Shown piece by piece: positions 44,751-56,900 of a DNA stretch of 64,000 nucleotides. The stretch covers positions 124,001 through 188,000 of the forward strand of contig NZ_BMES01000001.1 in NCBI RefSeq assembly GCF_014636935.1, written 5' to 3'. The notes under the pieces were generated by a model. That model saw nothing but the letters and a program-made list of their open reading frames with translations, searched no databases and was not told the origin of the DNA. Position 1 is the stretch's first letter. The number at the start of each line of letters is the position of its first letter. Position numbers and translations under genes: made by a program. Source of the DNA: Alsobacter metallidurans. GTDB lineage: Bacteria; Pseudomonadota; Alphaproteobacteria; Rhizobiales; Beijerinckiaceae.

Positions 44751-45569
44751 TCAGCGCGCGGCGGCGAAGTGCAGGCAGGCTTCCAGCGCAGCGCGCAGCC
44801 GCGCCGTGATCGGGGCCGCATAGGCGGGGTCGAAGGCGGTCGGCCATCCGCCCTCGCGCACCGGCCCGGGCGTCTCGCGCATGTAGCCCCGGCAGGCGAG
44901 CTCCATCTGGATGGCGTGGACGCCCTGCTCGGGCGCGCCAAAGAAGCGCGTGATCCAGCCGCCCTTGAAACGGCCGTTTGTGACGCGGGTGAAGGGCGCG
45001 CCGTCGCAGGCGGCTTCCACGGCGGCGGTCAGCGACGGATCGCAGCTCGCGCCCGCGTTGGTGCCGATGTTGAAGTTCGGCAGCTCGCCCTCGAACAGCC
45101 GCGGGATCGCCGAGCGGATCGAGTGGCAGTCATACAGCACGACCTTGGGGTGAATCGTCCGCAGCCGCTGCAGCTCGGCCCCGAGGGCCGCATGGTAGGG
45201 CTCGAAATAAAGCCGCCGCCGCTCGGCGACCGAGGCGGCGTCGGGCGCGTGGCCAGGCTCGTAGAGAGCTTCGCCATCGAAGCTCGTGCTGGGACACAGC
45301 TCCGTGGTGGCCTGCCCGGGATACAGCGAAGCCCCCGAGGGATCGCGGTTTACGTCGATCACGGTGCGCGAAACCGCCGTGTGGACAATCGTGGCGCCGA
45401 GCTCGCGCGCGAAGCCGTAGAGCGTCTCGATGTGCCAGTCCGCGTCCTTGCGGGCCAGCCAGGGCGAGGCCAAGCCGCGATCGAAGGGCGCAGGAATCTC
45501 GGTTCCGGTGTGCGGGATGCTCAGCAGCAGCGGCGCATCCCGCCGCTCCACGGTCAGCCAGTCGCTCAC
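44751..45569 (-). CDS. hutG: N-formylglutamate deformylase
   Basis: HutG hydrolyses N-formylglutamate to glutamate and formate, the last step of the five-step hut route. The 272-residue protein has [13 protein letters not shown], the metal/catalytic [10 protein letters not shown] and [20 protein letters not shown] near residues 67-86, and [10 protein letters not shown]. It is not the formiminoglutamase of the ureohydrolase family, so hutF is required and is present at 48394. Start and hutH stop overlap (ATGA). Confidence 0.96.
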   Translation of the reverse strand: MSDWLTVERRDAPLLLSIPHTGTEIPAPFDRGLASPWLARKDADWHIETLYGFARELGATIVHTAVSRTVIDVNRDPSGASLYPGQATTELCPSTSFDGEALYEPGHAPDAASVAERRRLYFEPYHAALGAELQRLRTIHPKVVLYDCHSIRSAIPRLFEGELPNFNIGTNAGASCDPSLTAAVEAACDGAPFTRVTNGRFKGGWITRFFGAPEQGVHAIQMELACRGYMRETPGPVREGGWPTAFDPAYAAPITARLRAALEACLHFAAAR

Positions 45570-47110
45570 GCGCGTTCTCCCTCGAGGCTGGGCAGCAGGC
45601 CGCGGCCGACCGCGTCAGCGAGCGCGCCGCCGCGCACGAGGCCGGCGGCGGCCGCCATGTCGGGCGCAAAGTAACGATCTTCGCCAAGCGCCGGAACGGT
45701 CGCCCGCAGCGCCGCGACGGCGCGCTCCAGCGGCGGGCTCGAGCGGAGCGGCGCATGGAAGCCGCAGCCTTGTGCCGCGGCCAGAAGCTCGATCGCTACC
45801 ACCTGGACGGCGTTCTCGGCCATGGGCAGCAGGCGCCGCGCCCCGTGCGCCGCCATCGAGACATGGTCCTCCTGGTTGGCGGAGGTCGGGATCGAGTCCA
45901 CGCTCGCCGGATAGGCGCGCTGCTTGTTCTCCGACACCAGAGCGGCGGCCGTGACCTGCGGGATCATGAAGCCCGAGTTGAGGCCCGGATGGGCAGTCAG
46001 GAACGCCGGCAGACGCGACAGCGTCGGATCCACCAGCATGGCGACGCGCCGCTCGGCCAGCGATCCGATCTCGCAGATCGCCATCGCGATCATGTCGGCC
46101 GCGAAGGCGACCGGCTCGGCGTGGAAATTGCCGCCGGAGATGACTTCGCCCGTGTCCGCGAACACGAGCGGGTTGTCCGAGACGCCGTTCGCCTCGATCT
46201 CGAGCGTCGCGGCGGCCTGCCGCAGCAGGTCGAGGCAGGCGCCCATCACCTGCGGCTGGCAACGCAGGCAGTAGGGATCCTGCACGCGATCGTCGCCGAC
46301 GAGATGCGACTGGCGGATCGGGGAGCCCGCCATCAGCCCACGCAACGCGTCCGCGACTTCGATCTGACCGCGATGGCGCCGCAAGGCGTGGATGCGGGGG
46401 TCAAACGGCCCGTCCGAGCCCTTGGCGGCGTCGGTGGACAGCGCTCCCGTCACCAGCGCGGCCTGGAAAGCCCGCTCGGCGTCGAACAGCCCGGCCAGCG
46501 CCAGCGCGGTCGAGACCTGCGTGCCGTTCAGCAGCGCCAGGCCCTCCTTGGGGCCGAGCGCGACGGGAGCGAGCCCCGCGGCCGCCAGCGCCCGCGCGGC
46601 CGGCATGCGCTCGCCGCGGGTGAAGACCTCGCCCTCGCCAATCAGCGCCAGCGTCATGTGGGCGAGCGGCGCCAGGTCGCCCGACGCCCCGACGGAGCCT
46701 TGCGCCGGGATCACAGGGAGAATGTCGTGGTCGAGCAGGGCGACGAGCGCCTGCAGCGTTCCCCAGCGCACGCCCGAGGCGCCTTGCGCCAGGCTGGCGG
46801 CTTTCAGCGCGATCACGAGACGGACCACGGCCGCCTGCAGCGGCTCCCCGACTCCCGCAGCATGCGACAGCACGATGTTGCGCTGGAGCTGCGCCAGATC
46901 GGCGTCCGCGATGCGCACCGAAGCCAGCCGGCCAAACCCCGTGTTGATGCCATAGACCGGCTCGCCCTTGGCGATCACGGCCGCAACCGCCGCACTGCTC
47001 GCGTCCACGGCCGCGCGGCAATCAGGCGTGAGTGCAATCCGTGATCCCGTGTATACACGTCGAAGGTCTACGAGCGGGATGGCCCCGGGAGCTAGTGCGA
47101 CGGCGCTCAT
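45566..47110 (-). CDS. hutH: Histidine ammonia-lyase
   Basis: HutH removes ammonia from histidine to give urocanate. The 514-residue protein has YGINTGFG and the self-made MIO cofactor triad A142-S143-G144 in [15 protein letters not shown], plus [15 protein letters not shown] and [13 protein letters not shown] in the helical core, and [10 protein letters not shown]. The length is normal. It overlaps hutI and hutG by 4 bases each. A perfect 12-base palindrome at codons 17-21 could be an intragenic regulatory site. Confidence 0.98.
   Translation of the reverse strand: MSAVALAPGAIPLVDLRRVYTGSRIALTPDCRAAVDASSAAVAAVIAKGEPVYGINTGFGRLASVRIADADLAQLQRNIVLSHAAGVGEPLQAAVVRLVIALKAASLAQGASGVRWGTLQALVALLDHDILPVIPAQGSVGASGDLAPLAHMTLALIGEGEVFTRGERMPAARALAAAGLAPVALGPKEGLALLNGTQVSTALALAGLFDAERAFQAALVTGALSTDAAKGSDGPFDPRIHALRRHRGQIEVADALRGLMAGSPIRQSHLVGDDRVQDPYCLRCQPQVMGACLDLLRQAAATLEIEANGVSDNPLVFADTGEVISGGNFHAEPVAFAADMIAMAICEIGSLAERRVAMLVDPTLSRLPAFLTAHPGLNSGFMIPQVTAAALVSENKQRAYPASVDSIPTSANQEDHVSMAAHGARRLLPMAENAVQVVAIELLAAAQGCGFHAPLRSSPPLERAVAALRATVPALGEDRYFAPDMAAAAGLVRGGALADAVGRGLLPSLEGERA
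47048..47059 (-). promoter_or_regulatory. Palindrome within the hutH coding region
   Basis: CGTGTATACACG is a perfect 12-base palindrome in hutH codons 17-21. It resembles the HutC site core but deviates at one position from GTMTAKAC. It may be a weak or auxiliary HutC site or chance. Confidence 0.35.
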
Positions 47111-48330
47111 CGGCCTCTCCAGACGCGGGCGTGAAGGGGGTTCAACCCCATGCGGTAGACGAGTTCGGCAGGCCGCTCGATATTCCAGATCGCGAGGTCG
47201 CACGACTTGCCGACGCTCAGCGTTCCGATCTCGTCGAGGCGCCCCAACGCCCGCGCGGCCTCCCGCGTCACGGCCGCCAGACACTCGTCCACGGTCATGC
47301 GAAACAGCGTCGCGGCCATGTTCATGGTCAGCAGCAGAGAGGTGAGCGGCGAGGTGCCGGGATTGCAATCCGTCGCCAGAGCCATCGGGACGGCGTGGCG
47401 GCGAAACAGCGCCACCGGCGGGACCTTGGTCTCGCGGATGAAATAGAAGGCGCCCGGCAGCAGCACCGCAACCGTCCCGGCGCGCGCCATCGCGGCTGCG
47501 CCTTCGTCGTCGGTGTGCTCGAGATGGTCGGCCGAGAGCGCGGCATGGTGGGCGGCCAGCCGTGCGCCGTGCAGGTTGGAAAGCTGGTCGGCGTGGAGCT
47601 TCACCGGAAGGCCTGCCGCCTTGGCGGCCTCGAACACCCGCGCGGTTTCGTCCGTCGAGAACGCGATGCCCTCGCAGAACGCATCCACGGCGTCGGCGAG
47701 GCCCGCGTTCGCGGCGGCCGGGATCATCTCCCGGCAGACGAGGTCGATGAAAGCGGCCTTGTCGCCCTTCGCCTCCGGCGGCAGCGCATGGGCGCCGAGC
47801 AGCGTCGTGGTCACCGATACGGGGCGCTCCGCCGCGAGCCGGCGGGCCGCCCGCAACTGTTTCATCTCCGTCGCGACGTCCAGCCCGTAGCCGGACTTGA
47901 TTTCGATCGTGGTGACGCCCTCGGCCAGAAGCGCGTCGAGCCGCGGCAGGGCGGCCCCGACAAGCGCATCCTCGTCGGCCTCACGCGTCGCCGCCACGGT
48001 CGAGACGATGCCGCCCCCCGCCCGCGCGATCTCCTCGTAGGAAGCGCCGGCCAGCCGCAGTTCGAACTCGTGCGCGCGATCGCCGCCGTAAACCAGATGC
48101 GTGTGGCAATCCACGAGGCCCGGCGTGATCCAGCGCCCCTCGCAGGCGACGCGTTCGGCGGCGTCCCAACCGCCCGGCAGATCGGCCTCCCGCCCCACAA
48201 ACGCGATGCGTCCGTCCCGGCAGGCCACGGCGCCGTTTTCGATCGCGCCGAGGCCCGGCCCTGCTCCGTCCAGCGTCAGCAGTCGCGCGCCAAGCCAGAT
48301 CCTGTCATATCGCTTCCGACCATCCGCCAT
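47107..48330 (-). CDS. hutI: Imidazolonepropionase
   Basis: HutI opens the imidazolone ring to N-formimidoyl-glutamate. The 407-residue amidohydrolase has metal ligands H76 and H78 in [10 protein letters not shown], the substrate segment [31 protein letters not shown] and [10 protein letters not shown] with the metal Asp. It is the first gene of the minus-strand hut operon. The start at 48330 is 63 bases from the divergent hutF start, with the HutC operator between. Confidence 0.98.
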   Translation of the reverse strand: MADGRKRYDRIWLGARLLTLDGAGPGLGAIENGAVACRDGRIAFVGREADLPGGWDAAERVACEGRWITPGLVDCHTHLVYGGDRAHEFELRLAGASYEEIARAGGGIVSTVAATREADEDALVGAALPRLDALLAEGVTTIEIKSGYGLDVATEMKQLRAARRLAAERPVSVTTTLLGAHALPPEAKGDKAAFIDLVCREMIPAAANAGLADAVDAFCEGIAFSTDETARVFEAAKAAGLPVKLHADQLSNLHGARLAAHHAALSADHLEHTDDEGAAAMARAGTVAVLLPGAFYFIRETKVPPVALFRRHAVPMALATDCNPGTSPLTSLLLTMNMAATLFRMTVDECLAAVTREAARALGRLDEIGTLSVGKSCDLAIWNIERPAELVYRMGLNPLHARVWRGR

Positions 48331-48362
48331 TTCGGTTGCGCGCCTCCCGGTTTGCCGGTTTA

Positions 48363-48376
48363 ATTGTCTATACATA
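48363..48376. promoter_or_regulatory. HutC operator between hutI and hutF
   Basis: ATTGTCTATACATA contains the palindrome core TGTCTATACA (48365-48374), the GTMTAKAC motif of HutC-family regulators. Its place between two divergent hut operons, with hutC in one of them, fits autoregulation and repression relieved by urocanate. Confidence 0.85.
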
Positions 48377-48393
48377 ACCAGAATGGATCGCCC

Positions 48394-49755
48394 ATGGGAA
48401 GGCTCATTTTCGATCACGCGCTGCTGCCGGACGGCTGGGCGCGCGAGGTCGCCGTAACGGTCCGGGACGGGGTGATTCAGGCCGTTGCGCCCGGCGCGGC
48501 GCCGCAGGCCGCAGACCGACGCGTGAGCGGCGTCGCGCTTCCGGGCCTCCCCAACCTCCATTGCCACGCCTTCCAGCGCGCCATGGCGGGCCTCGCCGAA
48601 ACGCGCGGCCCGACAGGCGACAGCTTCTGGACCTGGCGGCAGGTCATGTACCGCTTCCTCGGCGCGCTGACGCCCGAGGATGTCGAGGCGGTGGCGGCGT
48701 TCGCCTACATGGAGATGCTGGAAGGCGGCTTCACGACCGTCGGCGAGTTCCACTATCTCCACCACGACGCTGACGGCCTGCCCTACGCCAACCTCGCCGA
48801 GATGTGCGAGCGCATCGCGGCCGCGGCGGCCGGAACCGGCATCGGCCTCACGCTGCTGCCGAGCCTCTACGCCCAGGGCGGCGTCGGCGGCCAGCCGCCC
48901 GTGCCGGGGCAGCGTCGTTTCCTGAACGATCCGGAGCGCTTCCTGCGTCTCGTCGAGGGCGCCCGAAAGGCCGTCGCCGGCCTCCCGGGAGCCCGCGTCG
49001 GCGTCGCGCCCCATTCGCTGCGCGCCGTCACGCCCGAGCAGCTCAGGGCCGTACTCGACGCCATGCCGGACGGCCCGGTCCACATCCATGCGGCCGAGCA
49101 GGTGAAAGAGGTCGAGGACTGCGTCGCATGGTCTGGCCTGCGCCCGGTCGAGTGGCTCCTCGCCAATGCGCCCGTGGACGCGCGCTGGTGCCTGATCCAC
49201 ACCACCCACATGACGCCGGACGAAACCCTGCGCCTCGCCCAGTCGGGCGCGGTGTCGGGCCTCTGCCCGCTCACCGAGGGCAGCCTCGGCGACGGGGTAT
49301 TTGACGGCGTGCGCTTCGGGGAAAGCGGCGGGCTCTTCGGCGTCGGCACCGACTCCAACATCGAGATCACCGCCCCGGGCGAGCTGAAACAGCTCGAATA
49401 CTCGCAGCGGCTCGCTCATCTCGGGCGCAACATGATGGCGCTGACCGAGGGCGAGCACACGGGCCGGCGCCTCTACGACACCGCGCTCGCGGGCGGCGCC
49501 CGGGCGATGGGTCGCCCGATCGGCGCGATCGCGCCGGGGATGCGCGCCGACATCGTGGCGCTGGACGGCGAGCACCCCGACCTCGCGGCCGTGTCCGGCG
49601 ACCGCTGGCTCGACGCCTATGTGTTCACGGCCGGCCGCGCAGCCATCGGCAGCGTGTTCGTGGGCGGCGAGCAGGTGGTGGAGGGCGGCCGCCACCGCGG
49701 CCGCGCGGCAATCACGCGCCGTTATGTGGACGTGCTTCGGCGCGTCGGGGCCTGA
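48394..49755 (+). CDS. hutF: Formimidoylglutamate deiminase
   Basis: HutF converts N-formimidoyl-glutamate to N-formyl-glutamate and ammonia. The 453-residue amidohydrolase has H56 and H58 ([15 protein letters not shown]), [52 protein letters not shown] and the metal Asp in [10 protein letters not shown]. These are specific to HutF rather than chlorohydrolases. The ATG at 48394 is used; the reading frame runs 10 codons further upstream through operator DNA. hutC follows after 4 bases. Confidence 0.97.
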   Translation: MGRLIFDHALLPDGWAREVAVTVRDGVIQAVAPGAAPQAADRRVSGVALPGLPNLHCHAFQRAMAGLAETRGPTGDSFWTWRQVMYRFLGALTPEDVEAVAAFAYMEMLEGGFTTVGEFHYLHHDADGLPYANLAEMCERIAAAAAGTGIGLTLLPSLYAQGGVGGQPPVPGQRRFLNDPERFLRLVEGARKAVAGLPGARVGVAPHSLRAVTPEQLRAVLDAMPDGPVHIHAAEQVKEVEDCVAWSGLRPVEWLLANAPVDARWCLIHTTHMTPDETLRLAQSGAVSGLCPLTEGSLGDGVFDGVRFGESGGLFGVGTDSNIEITAPGELKQLEYSQRLAHLGRNMMALTEGEHTGRRLYDTALAGGARAMGRPIGAIAPGMRADIVALDGEHPDLAAVSGDRWLDAYVFTAGRAAIGSVFVGGEQVVEGGRHRGRAAITRRYVDVLRRVGA

Positions 49756-49759
49756 ACGC

Positions 49760-50509
49760 ATGCCGCATCGGCTGCAGCGGGCTACCGCCGAGGAGAACAT
49801 CCCGCGCTACGCCGAGATCCGGCGAGCGCTGGAGGGCGCGATCATGTCGGGCGCCTGGCCTCCCGGCCACCGGGTGCCGTCCGAGCATGAGTTGATGGCG
49901 CAATTCGACTGCTCGCGCATGACCGTCAACAAGGCGCTGTCGGGCCTGGCCGAGGCCGGCCTCGTGATCCGCAAGCGCCGCTCGGGCAGCTTCGTGGCGA
50001 CGCCCGCCTCCGAGCAGACCGTGCTGGAGATCCACGACATCCAGAAGGAGGTCCTCGCCAGCGGGCGCGAGTACCGCTTCGAGATCGTCGCGCGCCGGCG
50101 CGGCAAGGCGACGGCGGCCGAAGCCGAGCTGCTGGGCGTAAAGGCCGGCGCTCCGCTCCTGGCGCTCAGCGTCCGGCATTTCGCGGGCGGCAAACCCTTC
50201 GCGGCGGAGCGCCGGCTGATCAACCTCGCCCGTGTGCCCGAAGCCGAAGGCGAGAGCTTCGCGCAGGCGCCGCCCGGGAGCTGGCTGCTGGCCCGCATTC
50301 CATGGACCGAGGCCGAGCACCAGATCAGCGCCGCCAACCTGGACGACGACACCGCCGGCCTCTTGTCGATGGCGCCCGGCGCCGCCGCCCTCGTGGTCGA
50401 GCGCCGCACCTGGCAGGGCGGCGTTCCGATCACCTGCGTGACGCTGTTCTATCCGGGCGACCGGCACCGCCTGATTGGGCGTTTCGCGCCTCCGGCCGGC
50501 CGGAGCTGA
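49760..50509 (+). CDS. hutC: Histidine utilisation repressor
   Basis: HutC is a GntR-family repressor whose inducer is urocanate. The 249-residue protein has a winged helix domain (residues 14-85, [51 protein letters not shown]) and a UTRA ligand domain. [20 protein letters not shown] near the end is HutC typical. It is co-transcribed with hutF and controls, by inference, both hut operons and the importer. Convergent with the transglutaminase operon. Confidence 0.97.
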   Translation: MPHRLQRATAEENIPRYAEIRRALEGAIMSGAWPPGHRVPSEHELMAQFDCSRMTVNKALSGLAEAGLVIRKRRSGSFVATPASEQTVLEIHDIQKEVLASGREYRFEIVARRRGKATAAEAELLGVKAGAPLLALSVRHFAGGKPFAAERRLINLARVPEAEGESFAQAPPGSWLLARIPWTEAEHQISAANLDDDTAGLLSMAPGAAALVVERRTWQGGVPITCVTLFYPGDRHRLIGRFAPPAGRS

Positions 50510-50519
50510 GGTTTCCGGC

Positions 50520-51398
50520 TTAGCCGATCGGCCGGACGTCCACCGCCACCTTGAGGGTGTGCCCGGACGACGCCAGCACGATGCCGGACGACGGTGCCAC
50601 GTCGGCGTAGTCGCGCCCCACCGCCAGAACCACGTGATCCTCGCCGGCCAGAATGGCGTTGGTGGGGTCAAAACCGATCCAGCCCAGCCCGGCGCCGCAC
50701 CAGGCGCTCGTCCAGGCATGCGTGGCGTCCGCGCCGACCAGCCTCTCGGCGCCCGGAGGAGGGTTGGTGCGCAGATAGCCGCTCACGTAGAGCGCCGGCA
50801 GGCCGAGGCTGCGCAGGCCCGCGATCATCAGATGGGCGAAATCCTGGCAGACCCCGCGGCGGTTCGAAAGAACCTCGGCGATAGGCGTCGAGATTTCCGT
50901 GGCCTTCGGATCATAGGTGAAATCGTCGTAGATGCGGCCCATCAGCTCCGTCACGGCTTCGACGATCGGCCGGCCAGGCGTGAAGCTCGGTTCCGCATAG
51001 GCGGCGGCCGCCGCCGAGATGGGCGTGTGGCGGCTGCCGAACAAGCCGTGCACGGGCGATCCCGCGCCAAGGTCGTCGATCACGCCCGCGGCGGATCGCA
51101 CGCTTTCCCAGGGCTCGGACAGCATGGGGGCGATCGCGTCCCGGGCCGGCGCCTCGACGGTCGTCACCGCCCGGATCGTCAGCGTTTGGTGCGGCTCCGC
51201 GAAGGCGACGTTCAGGCTCCAATTGCCGAAGAAATCCCGCACACGCGTGCTCTCGACCGGCTTGGGCGAGATGTGCAGCTCGTGCGCGAGCACGCGCTGC
51301 CCGTCGCGGCTCGCGGGCTCCAGATGCAGCTGGCATCGTGCGAAGGAAACGCGACCATCATAGTCGTATACGGTCGTGTGGCTGATCTCGTAGATCAA
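50520..51398 (-). CDS. Transglutaminase-like protein with N-terminal bacterial transglutaminase domain
   Basis: A 292-residue cytoplasmic protein. The N-terminal part (YEISHTTVYDYDGRVSFARCQ) is the Bact_transglu_N domain, and the core has the papain-like triad: the Cys in NRRGVCQDFAHLMIAGLRSLG, the His in HAWTSAWCGAGLGWIGFDPTNA, and an Asp. The start is a TTG at 51398 with a very strong ribosome site (GAGGAGGGAG), overlapping the upstream stop as TTGA. No signal peptide. It may be a peptidase, amidase or cross-linking enzyme; its substrate is presumably tied to the ATP-grasp partner. Confidence 0.9.
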   Translation of the reverse strand: MIYEISHTTVYDYDGRVSFARCQLHLEPASRDGQRVLAHELHISPKPVESTRVRDFFGNWSLNVAFAEPHQTLTIRAVTTVEAPARDAIAPMLSEPWESVRSAAGVIDDLGAGSPVHGLFGSRHTPISAAAAAYAEPSFTPGRPIVEAVTELMGRIYDDFTYDPKATEISTPIAEVLSNRRGVCQDFAHLMIAGLRSLGLPALYVSGYLRTNPPPGAERLVGADATHAWTSAWCGAGLGWIGFDPTNAILAGEDHVVLAVGRDYADVAPSSGIVLASSGHTLKVAVDVRPIG

Positions 51399-53908
51399 GC
51401 TCCCTCCTCGGGATCGGGCGGCGTTTGCGAGAAGAACCGTGCCGTGATCTCGGTGGAGAGCTCCATCAGGCGGTTCTCGACCGCCAGGACGTCGGCGGGC
51501 TCGAGGTCCTCGACATCCGTCACCCGAAGCCCGGTGGCGACCTGCAGCACGATCTTCTGCGGCAGGTCGAGCGCCGCATGGGTCGGCAGGTTGCTGAGCG
51601 CCGCCAGATGATCCTGAATGCGCGCCACCTGGAACGCGACCGCGCGCGGGTTGCCGTCGTCGAGCGCCACCAGGTCGATCACCGGCAATCGCAACGCGCC
51701 CATCAGGTAGCGCGCCCGGTAGGTGATCTGGCTGTCGCTGATTTCCAGCAGCGCCTCGAGGCTGGCGGCCGACGCTTCGGCGTCCGCAAGCCGGCGCACG
51801 CAGCGGCCCGTCAGCACGCCACGCTCGATGCGGCGGCCGATCTCCAGGAAGCGCCAGCCCGAGAGGCGGTTCATGTTCTCCTGTACGAGGCCGGAGAAAG
51901 CCGCCATGACGCGCAGCGCCTGGTCGCAGAGATCCAGCGCCTCCGCCTGCGAGACGCTGACGCCTTCGTGCTCGAACAGGCGCGACAGGTCGGCGAGCGC
52001 CCGCACAGCGTCGGACGACAGCCGGTCCCGGATTACGGACGCGGTGCGCCGCGCCTCGCCGATGAGGCTCAGAACCGAGCCGCCGCATTCGGCCGAGCGC
52101 AACGCTTGGTCCAGCAAGGCCGGCGCCTTCGGGCCCTTGTGCTCGCTCTCCGGCGCGGCCCCCCAGGCGACCAGCATGTCGCAGAGCCGCACCACCGCGT
52201 CTCGCGCCGGCCCCGTCGTCTCGGTGCTTTCCACCAACAGCCCGGCGAGGCAACGAACCACCCGCACGGTCGCTTCGGCGCGCTCCAGGTACCGGCCGAG
52301 CCAAAACAGGTTTTCGGCGGCCCGGCTCGGCAGGTAGCCGATCACGCGGCGGATTTGCGGCTGGGCGGGCGACGGCAGGAGGCTCAGGCGCTCGACGGGC
52401 TGGTCCGCCGTGATCCAGACGTCGGCCGAGCGGTCGCCGAGCTGCATGGAGAGCGCGCGCGCGTCTTGCGAGCCGGATACGCGGCAAAAGCCGCCCGGCA
52501 GCACTTCCCAGCCATCCTCGGTGGCCACCACATAGGCGCGCAGCGTGAAAGGCCGCGGCTCCAGCCGGCCGCCGGTCCAGACCGGCATAGTGGAGAGCCG
52601 CACCATCTCCTGGCCGACTACGTCGAAGCCGCGCCGCTCCAGCACGGTTTCGAGCGCGGCCCGCGCCTTGTCGTCGAGCTCCGCGCCGGGCGTCGGGTTG
52701 GGCGGCAGCGGCCAGCCGGAGCGGGCCGGGAACGCCGGCGCGATCGCGAGCGTGTCGAGATTGCGGCGCACGTGCTCGCGTTCCGCCTTGTGGCCGCACC
52801 ACCAGGTGGCGACATTGGGGAGGCTGAGGTCCCGGCCGAGCAACTGGCGCGCCAGCGCGGGCATGAAGCCGAGCAGGCCCCGGGCCTCGATCACGCCTGC
52901 CCCGAGCGGATTGGCGAGCACCACCTTGCCGGACCGCACCGCATCCACGAGCCCGGGCACGCCGATGCGCGACGCGGGCTCGAGCTCCACCGGGTCGGCG
53001 AACTCGGCGTCGAGCCGGCGCACCAGCACGTCGACGCGCTTCAGCCCCGCGATGGTGCGCACGAACACGGCGCCATCCCGCACCGTCAGGTCGCCGCCCT
53101 CCACCAGCAGGAAGCCCAGATAGCGCGACAGGTAGGCGTGCTCGAAATAGGTCTCGTTCAGCGGCCCCGGCGTCAGCAGGCAGATGCGCGACGCCTCGCG
53201 GCCGGCCTGCGCCGCGAGGGCGCTGCGCCATGTCTGGAAGAATGGCGCGAGCCGCCGCACGTTCATGCCGCCGTAGAGGTCCGGCACCGCGCGCGACAGC
53301 GCGATGCGGTTCTCCAGCGCGTAGCCCATGCCGGACGGCGCCTGGGCGCGGTCGCCCAGCACCCACCAGCGGCCATCGGGCCCGCGCCCGAGATCCGCCG
53401 CGTAGATCTGCAGCCGCCGACGGCCCCGGGTCGGCAGGCCCACCATGGGGCGCAGGAAATCCGGGCTCCCGGCGATCAGCGTCGCCGGCAGCGAACCGTC
53501 CGCCACCAGCCGGCCCGGGCCGTAGACGTCGCCCAGCACGGCGTCCAGCAACTCGGCCCGCTCCACCAGCCCGGCCGCCAGCGTCGCCCACTCGGCTTCG
53601 GGGATCACGAGCGGCACGTGGCTCAGCGCCCAGGAGCGCTCGCGGCTCTGCCCGGCGTCGTAGACGCGGTAATACACGCCCGAGTCCCGCTGGTGCCGGT
53701 CCGCCAGCGCAAAGGCGCGGTCCACCTCGGCGGGGTCGCCCGAGAGCCGGTCCAGAACCGGCGCCCAATGCGGCCGCAACCGGCCGTCACGGTCGACGAA
53801 CTCGTCGCGGATGCCCGGCAGCGGCTGGTAGCCGGCCAGCAGGGCGGCGGCCCGCGTGGACGCGGCTTTCACGGCGGCGGCGCCGGCCGGCGGCGTCAAG
53901 ACATCCAC
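51395..53908 (-). CDS. Circularly permuted ATP-grasp and alpha-E domain fusion
   Basis: An 837-residue protein. Residues 25-480 or so are a circularly permuted ATP-grasp (type 2), seen in [62 protein letters not shown] and the late [17 protein letters not shown]. Residues 520-820 are the alpha-E helical domain, starting at [23 protein letters not shown]. The two parts are often separate genes; here they are fused. ATP-grasp members ligate a carboxylate to an amine, so it may form a peptide-like bond. It overlaps both neighbours (by 13 and 4 bases). Confidence 0.92.
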   Translation of the reverse strand: MDVLTPPAGAAAVKAASTRAAALLAGYQPLPGIRDEFVDRDGRLRPHWAPVLDRLSGDPAEVDRAFALADRHQRDSGVYYRVYDAGQSRERSWALSHVPLVIPEAEWATLAAGLVERAELLDAVLGDVYGPGRLVADGSLPATLIAGSPDFLRPMVGLPTRGRRRLQIYAADLGRGPDGRWWVLGDRAQAPSGMGYALENRIALSRAVPDLYGGMNVRRLAPFFQTWRSALAAQAGREASRICLLTPGPLNETYFEHAYLSRYLGFLLVEGGDLTVRDGAVFVRTIAGLKRVDVLVRRLDAEFADPVELEPASRIGVPGLVDAVRSGKVVLANPLGAGVIEARGLLGFMPALARQLLGRDLSLPNVATWWCGHKAEREHVRRNLDTLAIAPAFPARSGWPLPPNPTPGAELDDKARAALETVLERRGFDVVGQEMVRLSTMPVWTGGRLEPRPFTLRAYVVATEDGWEVLPGGFCRVSGSQDARALSMQLGDRSADVWITADQPVERLSLLPSPAQPQIRRVIGYLPSRAAENLFWLGRYLERAEATVRVVRCLAGLLVESTETTGPARDAVVRLCDMLVAWGAAPESEHKGPKAPALLDQALRSAECGGSVLSLIGEARRTASVIRDRLSSDAVRALADLSRLFEHEGVSVSQAEALDLCDQALRVMAAFSGLVQENMNRLSGWRFLEIGRRIERGVLTGRCVRRLADAEASAASLEALLEISDSQITYRARYLMGALRLPVIDLVALDDGNPRAVAFQVARIQDHLAALSNLPTHAALDLPQKIVLQVATGLRVTDVEDLEPADVLAVENRLMELSTEITARFFSQTPPDPEEGA

Positions 53909-56900
53909 CCGGGCGGCCTGCGGCGCAGGTCCAGCGTCATCGGGAATTCCAGCGACGGCTCGGCTGGCGGCGGCGCGATCGGCCCGGGCGTATGCCCCTG
54001 CGCGTCGAAGCGCGCGAGGCGGCGCGCCTCGGCCTCATAGGCGTTCACCGGGAAGGTGTCGTAGTTGCGCCCGCCCGGGTGGGCCACGTGATACACGCAG
54101 CCGCCCAGCGAGCGTCCGGACCACATGTCCAGAACGTCGAAGGTCAGCGGCGCATGCACCGGGATGGTGGGATGCAGGCCAGACGCCGGCTGCCACGCCT
54201 TGAAGCGCACGCCCGCCACTGCCTCGCCGGCGACGCCCGTCGGCGTCATCGGCACGCGCCGTCCATTGCACGCCACCACGTGCCGGGACGGGTTGAACCC
54301 GTCCACCTTCACCTGCAGGCGCTCCACCGAGGAGTCCACGAACCGCACCGTGCCGCCGATGGCCCCGGTCTCGCCCATGACGTTCCAGGGCTCCAGCGCC
54401 TGCCGGATTTCCATCTGCACGCCTCCGGCCTCGATCACGCCGTAGAACGGGAAGCGGAACTCCCGCTGCGCTTCGAACCAGAGCGAGTCGATGGCGTAGC
54501 CGGCTCGCCGGAGATCGGCCACCACCTCCAGGAAGTCGCCCCACATCACCTGCGGCAGCATGAACCTGTCGTGCAGCGCCGTGCCCCACCGGGTGAAGTC
54601 GCCGTCCTGCGGCTGGCGCCAGAACCACGCGATCAGGGCGCGCAGCAGGAGCTGTTGCGCCAGGCTCATGCGCGAATCCGGCGGCATCTCGAAGGAGCGG
54701 AATTCCACCAGGCCGAGCCGGCCGGTGGGCCCTTCCGGCGAAAACAGCTTGTCGATGCAGATCTCGGACCGGTGCGTGTTGCCGGTCACGTCCACCAGCA
54801 GGTTGCGGAACAGCCGGTCCACCAGCCAGGGCGGGGTCGGCGGCCCGCCCGGGCCCGACACCATCCGGATCGCGGTCTCGAGCTCGTACAGGGAGTCGTG
54901 CCGGGCCTCGTCGACGCGCGGCGCCTGGCTGGTCGGGCCGATAAACAGCCCCGAGAACATGTAGGAGAGGCTGGGATGCCGCTGCCAGTAGAGCACCAGG
55001 CTCTTCAGCAGGTCCGGCCGGCGCAAAAACGGGCTGTCGCCCGGCGTCGCGCCGCCCACCACCACGTGGTTGCCGCCGCCCGTGCCGGTGTGGCGACCAT
55101 CCAGCATGAACTTGTCGGCGCCGAGCCGAGACAGCCGCGCCTCCTCGTAGACGCCTTGCGTGATCGCGACCAGCTCGCGCCAGTTGGCGGCCGGCTGGAC
55201 GTTCACCTCGATCACGCCCGGATCCGGGGTGACCTTCAGCACGTCGATGCGCGGGTCCTGCGGCGGCGCGTAGCCCTCGATGCGGACCTTCAAGCGGTTG
55301 TCGCGCGCCGTGTCCTCGATGGCGGCGATCAGCTCCAGGTAATCCTCGAGCTTCTTCACCGGCGGCATGAATACGTAGAGGATGCCGTCCCGCACCTCGA
55401 ACGCCACTGCGGTGCGCACCGCGCCCGCGATCGCGACCTGCTCCACCAGTTCCTGCGCGCCGACGCCGCTTTCCGGCTGCGCGCCCGCGATCTGCGGCTG
55501 CGTGTGCTCGCGGTCGGGCGCCTGCACGAGCGCCGCGATGGCGGCAGCCGTCGGCAACGGCCCGCGCGGCTCGGCCGGGTCGGCCGGCACCACATACGGG
55601 TAGGACGCGGCCGGCACGTGCGGCAGGCTGCCCAGCGGCAGGCGGTAGCCGACGGGCGAGTCGCCCGGCACCAGAAAGAGCTTGCCGCGGCGCAGCTTCC
55701 ACCGTTCCGTTTGCCAGCGCTTGTCGCCCGCCTGAGCGTTCCAGGTCTGCACCGGCAGCACCCAGCCGGTGGCCCGGCCGAGGCCATGCTCGAACACACG
55801 TGCGATGCGGGCCCTTGCCTCGGGATCCTCGAGCTTGGAGTCGAGCGGGTCCACGTTGTCGGGGAGCTCGGCCTCCTTCAGGATCCACTGCGCCGGATCC
55901 TCATAGGCCGGCACCGCGTAGTCGGCCGGAATGCCGAGCCGCTCCGCAAAGCCGCGCGCCACCGCCTCGGCCTGCTCGGGCCGCAGCGGGGCCTCGGGCG
56001 TTTCCAGGGCCAGCAGCGAGGGATCGCGCCACACGGGCTCTCCGTCCTTGCGCCAGTACAGCGCGAAGGTCCAGCGCGGCAGCGACTCTCCCGGATACCA
56101 CTTGCCCTGCCCGTGATGCAGGAAGCCGCCTGGCGCGAAGCGTTGCTGGAGCCGACGCACCAGCGCGTCCGCGCGCTCGCGCTTGGTGGGTCCCACCGCG
56201 GCCGTGTTCCACTCCTCGGCCTCGTAGTCGTCCACGGACACGAAGGTCGGCTCGCCGCCCATCGTGAGCCGCACGTCCTGCGCGGCGAGGTCGCGGTCCA
56301 CCTGTTCGCCGACGCGGTCCAGCGCCTGCCAAGCCTCGTCCGCGAACGGCAGCGTGATGCGCGGCTTCTCGGCCACGCGGGTCACGTTCATGGCGAAGTC
56401 GAACGTCACTTCGGCGTAGCCCACCATGCCGCTGATCGGCGCGGCCGAGCGGTAGTGCGGCGTCGCCGCGAGCGGGATGTGGCCTTCGCCGCAGAACAGG
56501 CCGGAGGTGGGATCGAGCCCGATCCAGCCCGCGCCCGGGATAAACACTTCCGCCCAGGCGTGCAGGTCGGTGAAGTCGTGGTCGGTGCCGGCGGGGCCGT
56601 CCAGCGCCTTGAGGTCGTGCTTGAGCTGGATCAGGTAGCCCGAGCAGAACCGCGCCGCGAGGCCGAGCCGGCGCAGGATCTGCACCAGCAGCCAGCTCGT
56701 GTCGCGGCAGGAGCCGACCCCGATGGTCAGCGTCTGGGCTGGCGTCTGCACGCCCGGCTCCATGCGGATCGTGTACTCTATCTGCCCTTGAAGCCGCTGG
56801 TTCAGCCCGACGAGGAAGTCCACCACGGGCAGCGGCTCGCGCGAGATTCCGGCCACATAGGCGTCGAGCTCGGGGCCGCCGTCCTCCAGTTCCAGGTAGG

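Noticed and set aside
43408-44823. A 471-codon + strand frame opposite hutU
   Set aside because: Antisense shadow of a strongly conserved enzyme gene.
48331-49800. A very long minus-strand frame extending hutI across hutF to 49800
   Set aside because: It would pass through the hut operator and the coding strand of hutF; hutI starts at the ATG at 48330 with its family N-terminus.
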